NCBI GenBank assembly: GCA_046712825.1
Contig: JBKKCR010000176.1
Location: 1-38,444, forward strand
Reading direction: 5' to 3'
DNA length: 38,444 nucleotides
Source of the DNA: DATFGK01 sp046712825
GTDB taxonomy: Bacteria; Actinomycetota; AC-67
Within the stretch, counting starts at the first letter, position 1. The number at the start of each line of letters is the position of its first letter. The position numbers were made by a program, and so were the translations under genes. Below are positions 8,252-15,303 of this stretch, one piece after another. The notes under the pieces are model-generated. The model made no database searches. It was not told the origin of the DNA and saw only the letters and a program-made list of their open reading frames with translations.

Positions 8252-8280
8252 AGGGTAACGCCCGCCCTGGGGGGTGTCAA
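8252..8280 (-). promoter_or_regulatory. Near-consensus promoter of the dksA-like/lspA/rluD operon
   Basis: On the minus strand a perfect TTGACA (8280-8275) is separated by exactly 17 bases from TACCCT (8257-8252), a TAnnnT -10 element. This predicts a start near 8245 and a leader of about 50 bases. It is among the best-looking sigma-A-type promoters in the window. Confidence 0.7.
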
Positions 8281-8545
8281 CCAGTTCCCGCAGGTCACGG
8301 GGGGTTGTGCAGCTTCCGCTCCCGGCGTTTTCCCACTCCCCTGGCAGCCCGTCGGCAATCCTTCCGCGCAGGCTTGCGGCCGTTTCGCCCGACACGAGAA
8401 CCCGTTTCGTGGGCGCCGAGCACCCCCTCGATGGGGTGGAGCGCGGGCGCACGCGCAGGCGGACTCCCGGGCCGTCACGGCCGTCTTCGACGACGTCGCC
8501 GACCTCGCCGTTATCGAACGAGGAGCTCCCCATCCGACGGATATC
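8281..8545. other. Intergenic region upstream of ileS
   Basis: Non-coding stretch between the divergent dksA-like promoter and ileS. It holds a hairpin CACCCC-CTCGAT-GGGGTG (8421-8438) and GAGGAG (8520-8525), which is 20 bases before the ileS ATG and too far for a normal Shine-Dalgarno. No convincing plus-strand promoter was found. A T-box riboswitch was looked for because actinobacterial ileS genes often have one, but the antiterminator signature is not present. Confidence 0.4.
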
Positions 8546-11485
8546 ATGGCCCGCATGCCCGTCTTCCGCCCGGTTGGATCGCAGGTCGACATGCCCGCGC
8601 TCGAGGCTCAGATCCTCGAGAGATGGCGCGCCAAGGACGTGTTCGCCCGCTCCGTGGCGGCCCGGGAGGGAGCCGATGAGTACGTGGTCTACGAAGGTCC
8701 GCCGACGGCGAACGGACGACCCGGTGTGCACCATGTCCTGGCTCGCGTCTTCAAGGACATCTATCCCCGCTACAAGACGATGCGCGGCTACTCCGTTCCC
8801 CGCCGCGGAGGCTGGGACTGTCACGGCCTTCCGGTCGAGCTCGAGATCGAGAAGGAGCTCGGCCTGAAGTCCAAGCGCGACATCGAGGCCTACGGCATCG
8901 AGAAGTTCAATGCGCGGTGTCGAGAGAGCGTCCAGCGGTACGTGTCCGACTGGGAGCGTCTCACCGAGCGGATCGCCTATTGGACCGACCTCGGCGATGC
9001 GTACCAGACGATGTCGAACGACTACATCGAGAGCGTCTGGTGGTCGCTGAAGAAGATCCACGACCAGGGCCTGCTCTACGAGGACTTCAAAGTCGTCCCG
9101 TACTGCCCACGGTGCGGCACCCCGCTGTCGGATCACGAGGTCGCCATGGGATACGAGACGGTGACCGATCCCAGCGTCTACGTGCGCTTCCCGCTGGCAG
9201 ACGAGGAGAACACGTCGCTGCTCGTGTGGACGACGACGCCGTGGACACTGCTGTCGAATGCGGCCGTCGCGATCCATCCCGAGGTTCCGTACGTGGCGGT
9301 CGAGCACGACGGCGAACGGCTCATCCTTGCCGAGCCGCTGGTCCATCGGGTCCTCGGCCAGGACGCGAAGGTCGTCGAGCACTTCGACGCGGGGTCCCTC
9401 GAGGGCCGCTCCTACGAGCCGCCGTTCCGGTTCGCGCAGCCCGCCGAGCGAGCCTGGTACGTGGTGGCGGCCGAGTTCGTCACGACCGAGGACGGAACCG
9501 GGATCGTCCACATGGCACCGGCGTACGGCGCCGAGGATCTCGCGGTCGGACGCGAGAACGGGCTCCCGGTGATCCACCTCGTCGACGAGGAAGGGAAGTT
9601 CACCGAACAGGTCACGCCGTGGGCGGGCCGGTTCGTGAAGGAAGCCGACCCCGATATCATCGCCGACCTCGACGCGCGCGGGATCCTTTTCCGGGCGGAG
9701 TCGATCGAGCACACCTATCCACTCTGCTGGCGGTGCAGAACACCGCTCCTCTACTACGCGCGGACCTCGTGGTACATCCGCACCACGGAGCGCAAACAGG
9801 ATCTGCTGGCCTCGAACGAGGCGGTGAACTGGTACCCCGACCACATCAAGCACGGGCGCTTCGGGGACTGGCTCGCGAACAACATCGACTGGTCGTTGTC
9901 CCGCAACCGCTACTGGGGGACGCCCCTGCCGGTGTGGCGTTGCCCGCAAGATCACGTCGTGTGCATAGGTGAGGTCGCCGACCTGGCTGAGCGCGCGGGG
10001 CGCGATCTGTCCGGCCTCGACCTTCACCGTCCTTCGATCGACGAGATCACGTTCGGCTGTACCGAGTGCGGCGGCGAGATGCGGCGAGTCCGCGAGGTGA
10101 TCGACGCCTGGTACGACTCCGGCTCGATGCCCTTCGCGCAGTGGCACTACCCGTTCGAGCGCGAGGACGTTTTCGAGCGCCGGTTCCCCGCCGACTACAT
10201 CTGTGAGGGCATCGACCAAACCCGCGGCTGGTTCTACTCGCTGCTCGCGATCGGCACGCTTCTTCGGAAGCAGTCGGCGTACAAGAATTGCGTCTGCCTC
10301 GGGCTCATCGTCCAAGAGGACGGCCGCAAGATGTCGAAGTCGCTCGGGAACGTCCTGGATCCCTGGGAGATAATCGACAAGTTCGGCGCCGACGCGCTCC
10401 GATGGTTCTTCTTCACGTCGGGGAATCCGTGGGCAACCCGCCGCGTCGGATTCGAAACCATCGCCGAAGTGCAGCGCGGCTTCCAGCGCATGCTCTGGAA
10501 CGTGTATTCCTTCTACACGCTGTACGCGAACACCGAGAACATCGACCCGACGACCGCCGATGTCCCAGTGGCCGAACGCCACGAGCTCGACCGATGGCTT
10601 CTCGCTGAGCTGCACGACACCGTTCGCGCGGCGACCAACGGCCTCGAGGGCTACGACTGCACCGCCGCCGGTCGGCGGATCGCCGCGTTCGTCGAGGACT
10701 TGTCGAACTGGTACGTGCGTCGCTCGCGCCGGCGCTTCTACGCGAAGGAGACGCTCGAGCGCGACAAGGCCGGCGCCCACGCGACGCTGCACGAGTCCCT
10801 GAAAACGCTCGCGCTCCTGCTCGCGCCCTTCACGCCGTTCGTGGCCGACGAGATCTGGGACAACATCGTCTGCTCCGTGCGGCCCGACGCTCCCGAGAGC
10901 GTCCACCTCGCCGACTGGCCGACCTACGACGAGTCGCTGATCGACGAAGAGCTACGCACCTCGATGGCCGCAGCCAGGCGCGCGGTGACGCTCGGGCTCC
11001 AGGCGCGCGAGCAGGCAAAGATCAAGGTTCGCCAGCCCCTCGCCGGAGCGCTCATAACCGGCACCGGCGCCGACCAGGCGAACCTTCAAGCCGCGATCGT
11101 CGCGGAAGAGCTGAACGTCAAGGCCGTTCGAGTCGCCCCCTCGGCGAACGCGGAGGACGGCTGGGTCTCGACCGCCGACGGCGGGATGATCGTGGCGATC
11201 GACACCCGCATGACCCCGGAGCTGCGCGCCGAAGGGATGGCGCGTGAGCTGTTGCGCGCCATCCAGAATCTCCGGAAGAAGTCGGGCCTCGCGGTGTCCG
11301 ACCGGATCCACCTCGGGATCGAGGCGCCCCCCGAAGTCTGGGAGGCGATCGAGCCGCACCTCGACTGGCTGGCCTCCGAGACGCTCGCCACGTCGACCGA
11401 GCGCGTGGCCGTCGCGGACCCAGAGGGAAAGCAGGACGTTACCGTCGACGGCCTGCGGATCACGATCTCCCTCCGTCGCGCGTGA
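8546..11485 (+). CDS. ileS: Isoleucyl-tRNA synthetase
   Basis: This 979-residue class I synthetase charges tRNA-Ile. The HIGH-equivalent is GPPTANGRPGVHH (51-63), the form seen in the eukaryote-like (type 2) IleS group. The KMSKS motif is exact at 595-599. Between them lie the zinc-binding CPRC motif, the CP1 editing domain with TTTPWTL, and the WYDSGSMPF region. The C-terminal half contains the anticodon-binding domain (SNWYVRRSRRRFY). Type 2 enzymes are often less sensitive to mupirocin, which is family knowledge and not shown here. ATG 8546 was chosen because homology begins there; a second ATG at 8555 is possible. The reading frame stays open upstream to 7865, but that part is antisense to the dksA-like gene and not conserved. 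The stop overlaps the next gene as GTGA. Confidence 0.96.
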   Translation: MARMPVFRPVGSQVDMPALEAQILERWRAKDVFARSVAAREGADEYVVYEGPPTANGRPGVHHVLARVFKDIYPRYKTMRGYSVPRRGGWDCHGLPVELEIEKELGLKSKRDIEAYGIEKFNARCRESVQRYVSDWERLTERIAYWTDLGDAYQTMSNDYIESVWWSLKKIHDQGLLYEDFKVVPYCPRCGTPLSDHEVAMGYETVTDPSVYVRFPLADEENTSLLVWTTTPWTLLSNAAVAIHPEVPYVAVEHDGERLILAEPLVHRVLGQDAKVVEHFDAGSLEGRSYEPPFRFAQPAERAWYVVAAEFVTTEDGTGIVHMAPAYGAEDLAVGRENGLPVIHLVDEEGKFTEQVTPWAGRFVKEADPDIIADLDARGILFRAESIEHTYPLCWRCRTPLLYYARTSWYIRTTERKQDLLASNEAVNWYPDHIKHGRFGDWLANNIDWSLSRNRYWGTPLPVWRCPQDHVVCIGEVADLAERAGRDLSGLDLHRPSIDEITFGCTECGGEMRRVREVIDAWYDSGSMPFAQWHYPFEREDVFERRFPADYICEGIDQTRGWFYSLLAIGTLLRKQSAYKNCVCLGLIVQEDGRKMSKSLGNVLDPWEIIDKFGADALRWFFFTSGNPWATRRVGFETIAEVQRGFQRMLWNVYSFYTLYANTENIDPTTADVPVAERHELDRWLLAELHDTVRAATNGLEGYDCTAAGRRIAAFVEDLSNWYVRRSRRRFYAKETLERDKAGAHATLHESLKTLALLLAPFTPFVADEIWDNIVCSVRPDAPESVHLADWPTYDESLIDEELRTSMAAARRAVTLGLQAREQAKIKVRQPLAGALITGTGADQANLQAAIVAEELNVKAVRVAPSANAEDGWVSTADGGMIVAIDTRMTPELRAEGMARELLRAIQNLRKKSGLAVSDRIHLGIEAPPEVWEAIEPHLDWLASETLATSTERVAVADPEGKQDVTVDGLRITISLRRA

Positions 11486-11841
11486 GCGCCCTCGCGCACG
11501 CGCTCGCGTACCTGTGGGCGCTTCCCGGCACGCTGGTCGGCCTGATCGTCGGCGCGACCACGATCAGCGCGCCGCGTGTTCGAGACGGCGTGCTCGCGTT
11601 CGAGAGCTCCCGAGGGTTCGGCGCCCTGCACCGACGCATGGGGTTCGCTGCGATCACGTTCGGACACGTCGTGATCGCGAACCGTCCGCTCGACGACCGG
11701 CTGTGGGCGCACGAGCTCGTCCACGTCCGTCAGTGGCAACTCCTCGGTCCCGTCATGCTCCTCGCCTACCCCCTCGCGAGCCTCGCCGGCTACCGTCGCA
11801 ACCCGTTCGAAGCCGCCGCTCGACGCAAGGCCGGGGCCTGA
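11482..11841 (+). CDS. Small membrane protein with HELVH metalloprotease-like motif
   Basis: This 119-residue protein has two hydrophobic segments (about 8-27 and 86-103). Between them lies a zinc-metallopeptidase-like motif, HELVH (77-81), followed by VRQWQ. A NPFE motif near 107-110 could supply a third, glutamate ligand as in gluzincins. This makes it a candidate minimal membrane metallopeptidase, but its small size also allows a non-catalytic metal site; no substrate is known to me. The GTG start overlaps the ileS stop as GTGA, and its own TGA overlaps the ATG of the next gene. It should therefore be translated with ileS and the YchF-like protein. The product is a conserved-hypothetical type; the metallopeptidase call rests on the motif alone. 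Confidence 0.7.
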   Translation: MSALAHALAYLWALPGTLVGLIVGATTISAPRVRDGVLAFESSRGFGALHRRMGFAAITFGHVVIANRPLDDRLWAHELVHVRQWQLLGPVMLLAYPLASLAGYRRNPFEAAARRKAGA

Positions 11842-12857
11842 TGCGGTCGGTCGGGATCGTCGGGCTGCCGGGCGCGGGCGCGACCACGATCTTCACCGCA
11901 CTGACCGCCGCCGAGGGGTCCGCGTCGCAGCGCACACACCAGGCCGTGGTCCCGGTGCCGGACGAACGCCTGGACGTGCTCGGGAAGCTGCACTCCTCGA
12001 AGAAGATCGTGTATGCCTCCCTGCGGTTCGTGGAGGTTTCGGGCCTCGTCCGGCGAGGATCCCGCGGCGCCGGCTCTTTGTCTGCCGAGCTGCTCGGCAA
12101 CCTGCGCGAGTCCGACGCGCTCCTGGAGGTCCTCCGCGCCTACCCCGGCGCCGAGCCCGCGGATCCGGCGCGCGAGCTCGAGGAGCTGGAGCTCGAGCTG
12201 ACGATCGCCGACCTCGCCGTGATCGAAGGGAAGCTCGAGCGCGACACGAAGGCCGCTCGCTTCGACGCCGACGCCAAGCGGCTCATCCCGACGCTCGAAC
12301 GCGCGAAGGAGGCGCTCGAGTCAGGCCGGCCGCTGCGCGGCATCGATTGGACGCCGGAGGAGCACCGGGACCTGACGACGCTCGCGCCGCTCACGCTGAA
12401 ACCCGCCGTTGTCGTCGCGAACGCCGGCGAGGGCGGCGCCGAAGGAACGCTCCCGGAGGGCGCGATCGTCGTCGCCGGGGCGCTCGAGGCAGAGGTCGCC
12501 GGCCTCGAGCCCGCCGACGCCGCGGAGCTGCTGTCGTCCTACGGTCTCACCGGCCGCGGCATCGACCGGGTGATCCGCGAGGTCTACACCAAGCTCGACC
12601 TGGTCACGTTCCTGACGGCCGGCGAGAAAGAGTCGCACGCGTGGGAGGTGCCTCGCGGCGCGACCGCCCCGGAAGCCGCCGGCGCGATCCACTCCGATTT
12701 CCAACGCGGATTCATCCGCGCGGAGGTAGTTGCCTACGGCGAGCTGGTAGCGGCAGGCTCATGGAACCAGGCCAAATCGAAGGGCCTCGTCCGCCAGGAA
12801 GGCAAGGCGTACGTCGTCCGTGAGGGCGACGTCGTCGAGTTCCGTTTCGCCGTCTGA
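11841..12857 (+). CDS. YchF/Ola1-like protein with degraded nucleotide-binding motifs (DUF933/TGS domain)
   Basis: This 338-residue protein aligns throughout with YchF, a ribosome-associated ATPase of the OBG/TRAFAC group (usual length about 360). The C-terminal TGS-like DUF933 region is very typical: VTFLTAGEKESHAWEV, AAGAIHSDFQRGF and EGKAYVVREGDVVEF. The N-terminal G-domain is not. The P-loop reads GLPGAGATT (8-16), with Ala14 where the essential Lys should be. The DxxG switch motif is EVSG (65-68), and the base-recognition NxxE-like site is unclear. It is therefore probably a non-hydrolysing paralogue or an altered binder; a sequencing error cannot explain several independent losses. The reading frame is intact and the ATG overlaps the preceding TGA. 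A standard ychF would be expected elsewhere in the genome. Confidence 0.85.
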   Translation: MRSVGIVGLPGAGATTIFTALTAAEGSASQRTHQAVVPVPDERLDVLGKLHSSKKIVYASLRFVEVSGLVRRGSRGAGSLSAELLGNLRESDALLEVLRAYPGAEPADPARELEELELELTIADLAVIEGKLERDTKAARFDADAKRLIPTLERAKEALESGRPLRGIDWTPEEHRDLTTLAPLTLKPAVVVANAGEGGAEGTLPEGAIVVAGALEAEVAGLEPADAAELLSSYGLTGRGIDRVIREVYTKLDLVTFLTAGEKESHAWEVPRGATAPEAAGAIHSDFQRGFIRAEVVAYGELVAAGSWNQAKSKGLVRQEGKAYVVREGDVVEFRFAV

Positions 12858-12866
12858 GCCGCGGCG

Positions 12867-13313
12867 CTACTGATCGAGCGACTGCAGCTTGCCGATCAGG
12901 CGAGCGAGGTCCTCCGGATGGGCCCGCCGGGCGAGCACCTCTTCCGGCGCCTCCTGGAGTACCGCTTCGACCGACCGCACGATCGCGTCCGCGTCGAACG
13001 GCTTTGCGACGTGCTCGGCGACGCCCTCGGACTGGCCCCGCTCGAGCGACTCCGGGTCTGACATCGCGGACACGATGATCACGCGAACCTTCGACCGGAG
13101 ATCGCGGTTGCGCAGCTCCTCGAGGAAACGCCATCCGTCCATGTTGGGCATCGCGAGGTCGAGGAGGATGACATCGGGCAGCTCACCCTCGACCGATGCG
13201 AGGGCCTCGACGCCGTCCGACGCCGTGTCGACGTCGTGGCCTTCCTGGGAAAGGATGGCCTGCATCAACAGACGGATCGCCGGCTCATCGTCCACGACGA
13301 GCAGCTTGGCCAT
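12867..13313 (-). CDS. Single-domain CheY-like response regulator
   Basis: This 148-residue protein is a stand-alone receiver domain. The acidic pocket is Asp8/Asp9, the phosphorylation site Asp52 (in ILLDLAMPNMDG), the switch residue Ser82 and the conserved Lys104 (AKPF). A helical tail of about 25 residues after the receiver (EEVLARRAHPEDLARL) is not a DNA-binding domain, so it probably works by protein contact or as a phospho-relay. No histidine kinase is in the window. The ATG at 13313 was chosen over 13319 because GGAGG then sits 8 bases upstream. The stop faces the YchF-like gene's stop with only 9 bases between them. A GC-rich hairpin (13342-13367) lies in its leader. Confidence 0.92.
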   Translation of the reverse strand: MAKLLVVDDEPAIRLLMQAILSQEGHDVDTASDGVEALASVEGELPDVILLDLAMPNMDGWRFLEELRNRDLRSKVRVIIVSAMSDPESLERGQSEGVAEHVAKPFDADAIVRSVEAVLQEAPEEVLARRAHPEDLARLIGKLQSLDQ

Positions 13314-13341
13314 GTACATCTCCTCCAGTCCAACATGGAAA

Positions 13342-13367
13342 GCCGGACCCCGCCGTGGGGATCCGGC
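13342..13367 (-). promoter_or_regulatory. Hairpin in the leader of the response regulator gene
   Basis: GCCGGACCCC, a short loop, then GGGG-A-TCCGGC form a stem of about 10 bp with one bulge. It lies about 15 bases upstream of the Shine-Dalgarno. It may be a leader structure or the end of an upstream transcript. Confidence 0.35.
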
Positions 13368-13479
13368 CGCTCGGCTGCAAGCAGCCTCGTTGGAAGTATC
13401 GGCGCGTAGGACGAAAGTCTTTACCGGCCCGAGCAAGCCGGTGAGCAGAAGATGGCTGCGGTGCGAGGAGAACTACGGT

Positions 13480-13495
13480 TTGCAGGTCGCGCAGG
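13480..13495. repeat. Direct repeat copy 1 (TTGCAGGTCGCGCAGG)
   Basis: These 16 bases are identical to 14615-14630, with 18 of 19 matching if the preceding GGy is included. On the minus strand this copy reads in frame as a C-terminus CATCKP followed by TAG, exactly how the membrane protein gene at 14608-15273 ends. It is therefore either a gene relic or one end of a 1.1-kb inserted or duplicated segment. Confidence 0.5.
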
Positions 13496-13537
13496 CGGAT
13501 GCCGGTTTAGACGATTCCGCGCCGTCCCGCCCCATTC

Positions 13538-13614
13538 GTTGACCTGCGGTGATGACTTAGAGGGAACGAGATAACACAACACGGGTCAACGCTCATGTTG
13601 ACCAAATGTTGACC
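13538..13614. promoter_or_regulatory. Cluster of GTTGACC motifs (possible operator)
   Basis: GTTGACC occurs at 13538, 13597 and 13608, and its complement GGTCAAC at 13584. The inner pair forms the palindrome GGTCAAC-GCTCAT-GTTGACC (13584-13603), and the last two direct copies are 11 bases apart, one helical turn. Such a set within 77 bases suggests a regulator-binding region. It could act on the response regulator (minus) or on an unrecognised transcript to the right. Confidence 0.45.
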
Positions 13615-13985
13615 GCCCCAATCTCCCACTTAACGGAAGCCCGAGTGCCTTCGCGCTGGACCATCTCGTCAACGGCCCCTGCCCCTAATCGGTCTGTAAC
13701 CGAGAGGCATTCCGCGAGCTTCCCGAGTCGCCCCACTTCTGGGCTAGCTGGCGATGCCAGCGAGCCAACCCACCTTCGAGTGATACCTCGCCGCGCCTAG
13801 ATCGCCCCTAGCGCGAGCGGTCTGTGCAGGTCCGTACGGACCCACGGTGTCCTGCACAGAGAATCATGGCCGCTCGGCGAAACCGCGTCGATCGCCACGA
13901 ATATCGCGTGAGAGACGAAGCCACCGAGACTAACTCCCCAGATCGCAGCCCCGCTAGTTCAAAGCACGGCCCCGGGGTCCCGAGG
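13615..13985. other. Non-coding stretch with several stable hairpins
   Basis: No protein with coding character is visible here. Three inverted repeats are present: TCGGT-CTGTA-ACCGA (13689-13703); GGCTaGCTGGC-GAT-GCCAGCgAGCC (13742-13766, one mismatch); and CTGTGCAGG...CCTGCACAG (13822-13859), which encloses the palindrome GGTCCGTACGGACC (13829-13842). It may hold a structured RNA or remnants of a mobile element. No tRNA T-arm was found. Confidence 0.4.
13970..13985 (-). terminator. Possible terminator of the small secreted protein gene
   Basis: Immediately after the stop codon on the minus strand, CCTCGG-GACC-CCGGGG can form a 6-bp stem (one G-U pair). There is no T-tract, so the call is weak. 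Confidence 0.25.
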
Positions 13986-14342
13986 CTACGGCGCGATATA
14001 GATCGTTTGGCCCACGATGAAGGTTCGATTGGCGATCTTCACGGCAACAGCGAGGGGCGGCTTGAAGGTAACGGACAGCCCCCTCAGTCCCCCCGACCCC
14101 GACGGGGGCGTTACGGCGAGTTTCGGCTTCTCTGGGTACCAAACGCACTGCCCGTCAGTGCCTGCAGGCTTACCGTAGGTGCCGCCGGAACCCAAGCAAC
14201 ATGCCTTGAACGAGCCGCCCGCATCCATGCACTTATCCATATTGTCGCTCGGGCTGGCGGAAGCTGAAGTGAAGATGCCGGGCACAATAAGCAAGGTCGC
14301 AACTACCAGCAGCGCTCGGTGCCTAACCCTACGGCGGCCCAT
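13986..14342 (-). CDS. Small secreted four-cysteine protein, function unknown
   Basis: This 118-residue predicted exported protein begins with a basic N-region and hydrophobic core (residues 1-29), with an ASA-type cleavage site. The mature part has Cys38, Cys48, Cys49 and Cys66, probably two disulfides, in a Gly/Ser-rich section. A beta-rich tail with a Pro/Gly linker follows (PPSGSGG, then TFKPPLAVAVKI) and ends IYIAP. ATG 14342 was chosen because AGGGGGG sits 4 bases upstream and the signal peptide then starts correctly; the frame stays open further upstream without support. A hairpin GCTGGG-CTGTC-CCCAGC (14362-14378) lies in the leader. The surrounding DNA is less G+C-rich than its neighbours, and the gene sits inside the segment bounded by 16-bp direct repeats. 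I do not recognise the family. Confidence 0.6.
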   Translation of the reverse strand: MGRRRVRHRALLVVATLLIVPGIFTSASASPSDNMDKCMDAGGSFKACCLGSGGTYGKPAGTDGQCVWYPEKPKLAVTPPSGSGGLRGLSVTFKPPLAVAVKIANRTFIVGQTIYIAP

Positions 14343-14607
14343 GATCCCCCCTTGTCCCCCGGCTGGGCTGTCCCCAGCTACGGATTCGCTGAATCTCTCA
14401 TCCGATGCAATTCGGGTCAATGGTCTAGTTCACAGCCGCGTCCGATATCAGATGTTTCAAGCGAAAATTCCTACTTTGTTGCCTTGCTTCCAGGCCGCTG
14501 CATCGCCCAGAAAGAGAGGCCAAGGGCAGGAGATTTACCGATCAGCGGTGACCGCGAGCAGTGTCGCCGACGTGTCCTCGCAAGGTGATCGCGCTAGGGA
14601 GCGCTGA

Positions 14608-15273
14608 TTAAGGCTTGCAGGTCGCGCAGGGCTTGTAGCCCTGTCGCTTGGCAGCGACCTTGGTCATCGACATCGACGCGGGATTCTTCGCGTAGCGACA
14701 TGAGTCTTTGTGGTACTTGTCCCGGTCGGGGATGACAACGACCGAACCGGACGCGGTCGCCGCCCCAGCCTTCTTGGCCGCGGGCTTCTTCGCGGCGGGA
14801 CGGGCGGCGCGCGCAGGTGCAGGCTTGGTGACCGTAGCCGGCGGCTCGAACGAGGACATGGCCGTCTCGGGCTCGGGTTCGGGCACCGCCACCAAGGCCG
14901 GCAGCTCCTCTTCATCGATCTCGTCGCGGGCCGGAACTCGTTCCCGATCCAACACCGCGGTCGCGGGCGCCGGAGGCTGGTCCGACCAGGAGGGCACGGG
15001 CGCGGAAGGCCCGCCGACGGTGGCGACGCGGCGTTTGCTCCCCTGAACCACTCCGAGTGCCAGGAAGATCGCTGCGAGTACGCTCGCCGCGATCGAGGTC
15101 CAGATGAGACCCAGGCCGGTTCGGAAAACCCCCAGGATCAGGGTCACGAACGCGACGACGACGAGGATCCCACTGGCAGCGATCACGACGTGCGATGCCT
15201 CCTTATCCGAGAAAGCCGAGGGCTGTGCGGCCGCGGCAGCATATCGCTCCACAGACCCCGAGCCAAGCAGCAC
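14608..15273 (-). CDS. Membrane protein with basic linker and C-terminal HxxxC...CxxC motif
   Basis: This 221-residue protein has two transmembrane helices near the N-terminus (about 30-48 and 56-76). An acidic then Ala/Pro/Lys-rich linker (about 80-175) resembles those of other proteins in this genome. A compact C-terminal motif begins KYHKDSC (186-192) and ends GYKPCATCKP. His188, Cys192, Cys216 and Cys219 look like a small metal-binding site of the kind seen at the C-termini of Ada-like or secreted nuclease-like proteins. The linker and motif would face one side of the membrane; topology is not determined. The GTG start at 15273 lies 30 bases after divIVA, so it is probably co-transcribed with it. 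The Shine-Dalgarno is weak. A partial copy of its 3' end occurs at 13480. Confidence 0.7.
   Translation of the reverse strand: MLLGSGSVERYAAAAAQPSAFSDKEASHVVIAASGILVVVAFVTLILGVFRTGLGLIWTSIAASVLAAIFLALGVVQGSKRRVATVGGPSAPVPSWSDQPPAPATAVLDRERVPARDEIDEEELPALVAVPEPEPETAMSSFEPPATVTKPAPARAARPAAKKPAAKKAGAATASGSVVVIPDRDKYHKDSCRYAKNPASMSMTKVAAKRQGYKPCATCKP
14615..14630. repeat. Direct repeat copy 2, at the 3' end of the membrane protein gene
   Basis: Identical to 13480-13495. It lies inside the last codons of the gene ending at 14608 (the CATCKP residues). A repeat at a gene's 3' end is a common place for site-specific integration, but no integrase was seen between the copies. Confidence 0.5.
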
Positions 15274-15303
15274 GAGTTTGGCTTCACGGCGTAGCCGGTG
15301 AGG

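Noticed and set aside
8281..8545. T-box riboswitch upstream of ileS
   Set aside because: A GGGGTGGAGCGCGGG stretch recalls the T-box core, but TGGNACC is absent and no specifier loop could be drawn.
7955..10906. 983-codon minus-strand open frame opposite ileS and the dksA-like gene
   Set aside because: Its composition is that of an antisense shadow and the plus strand is clearly IleS.
13640..13860. tRNA gene in the structured intergenic region
   Set aside because: The stems do not form a cloverleaf and no GGTTCGAATCC-like T-arm is present.
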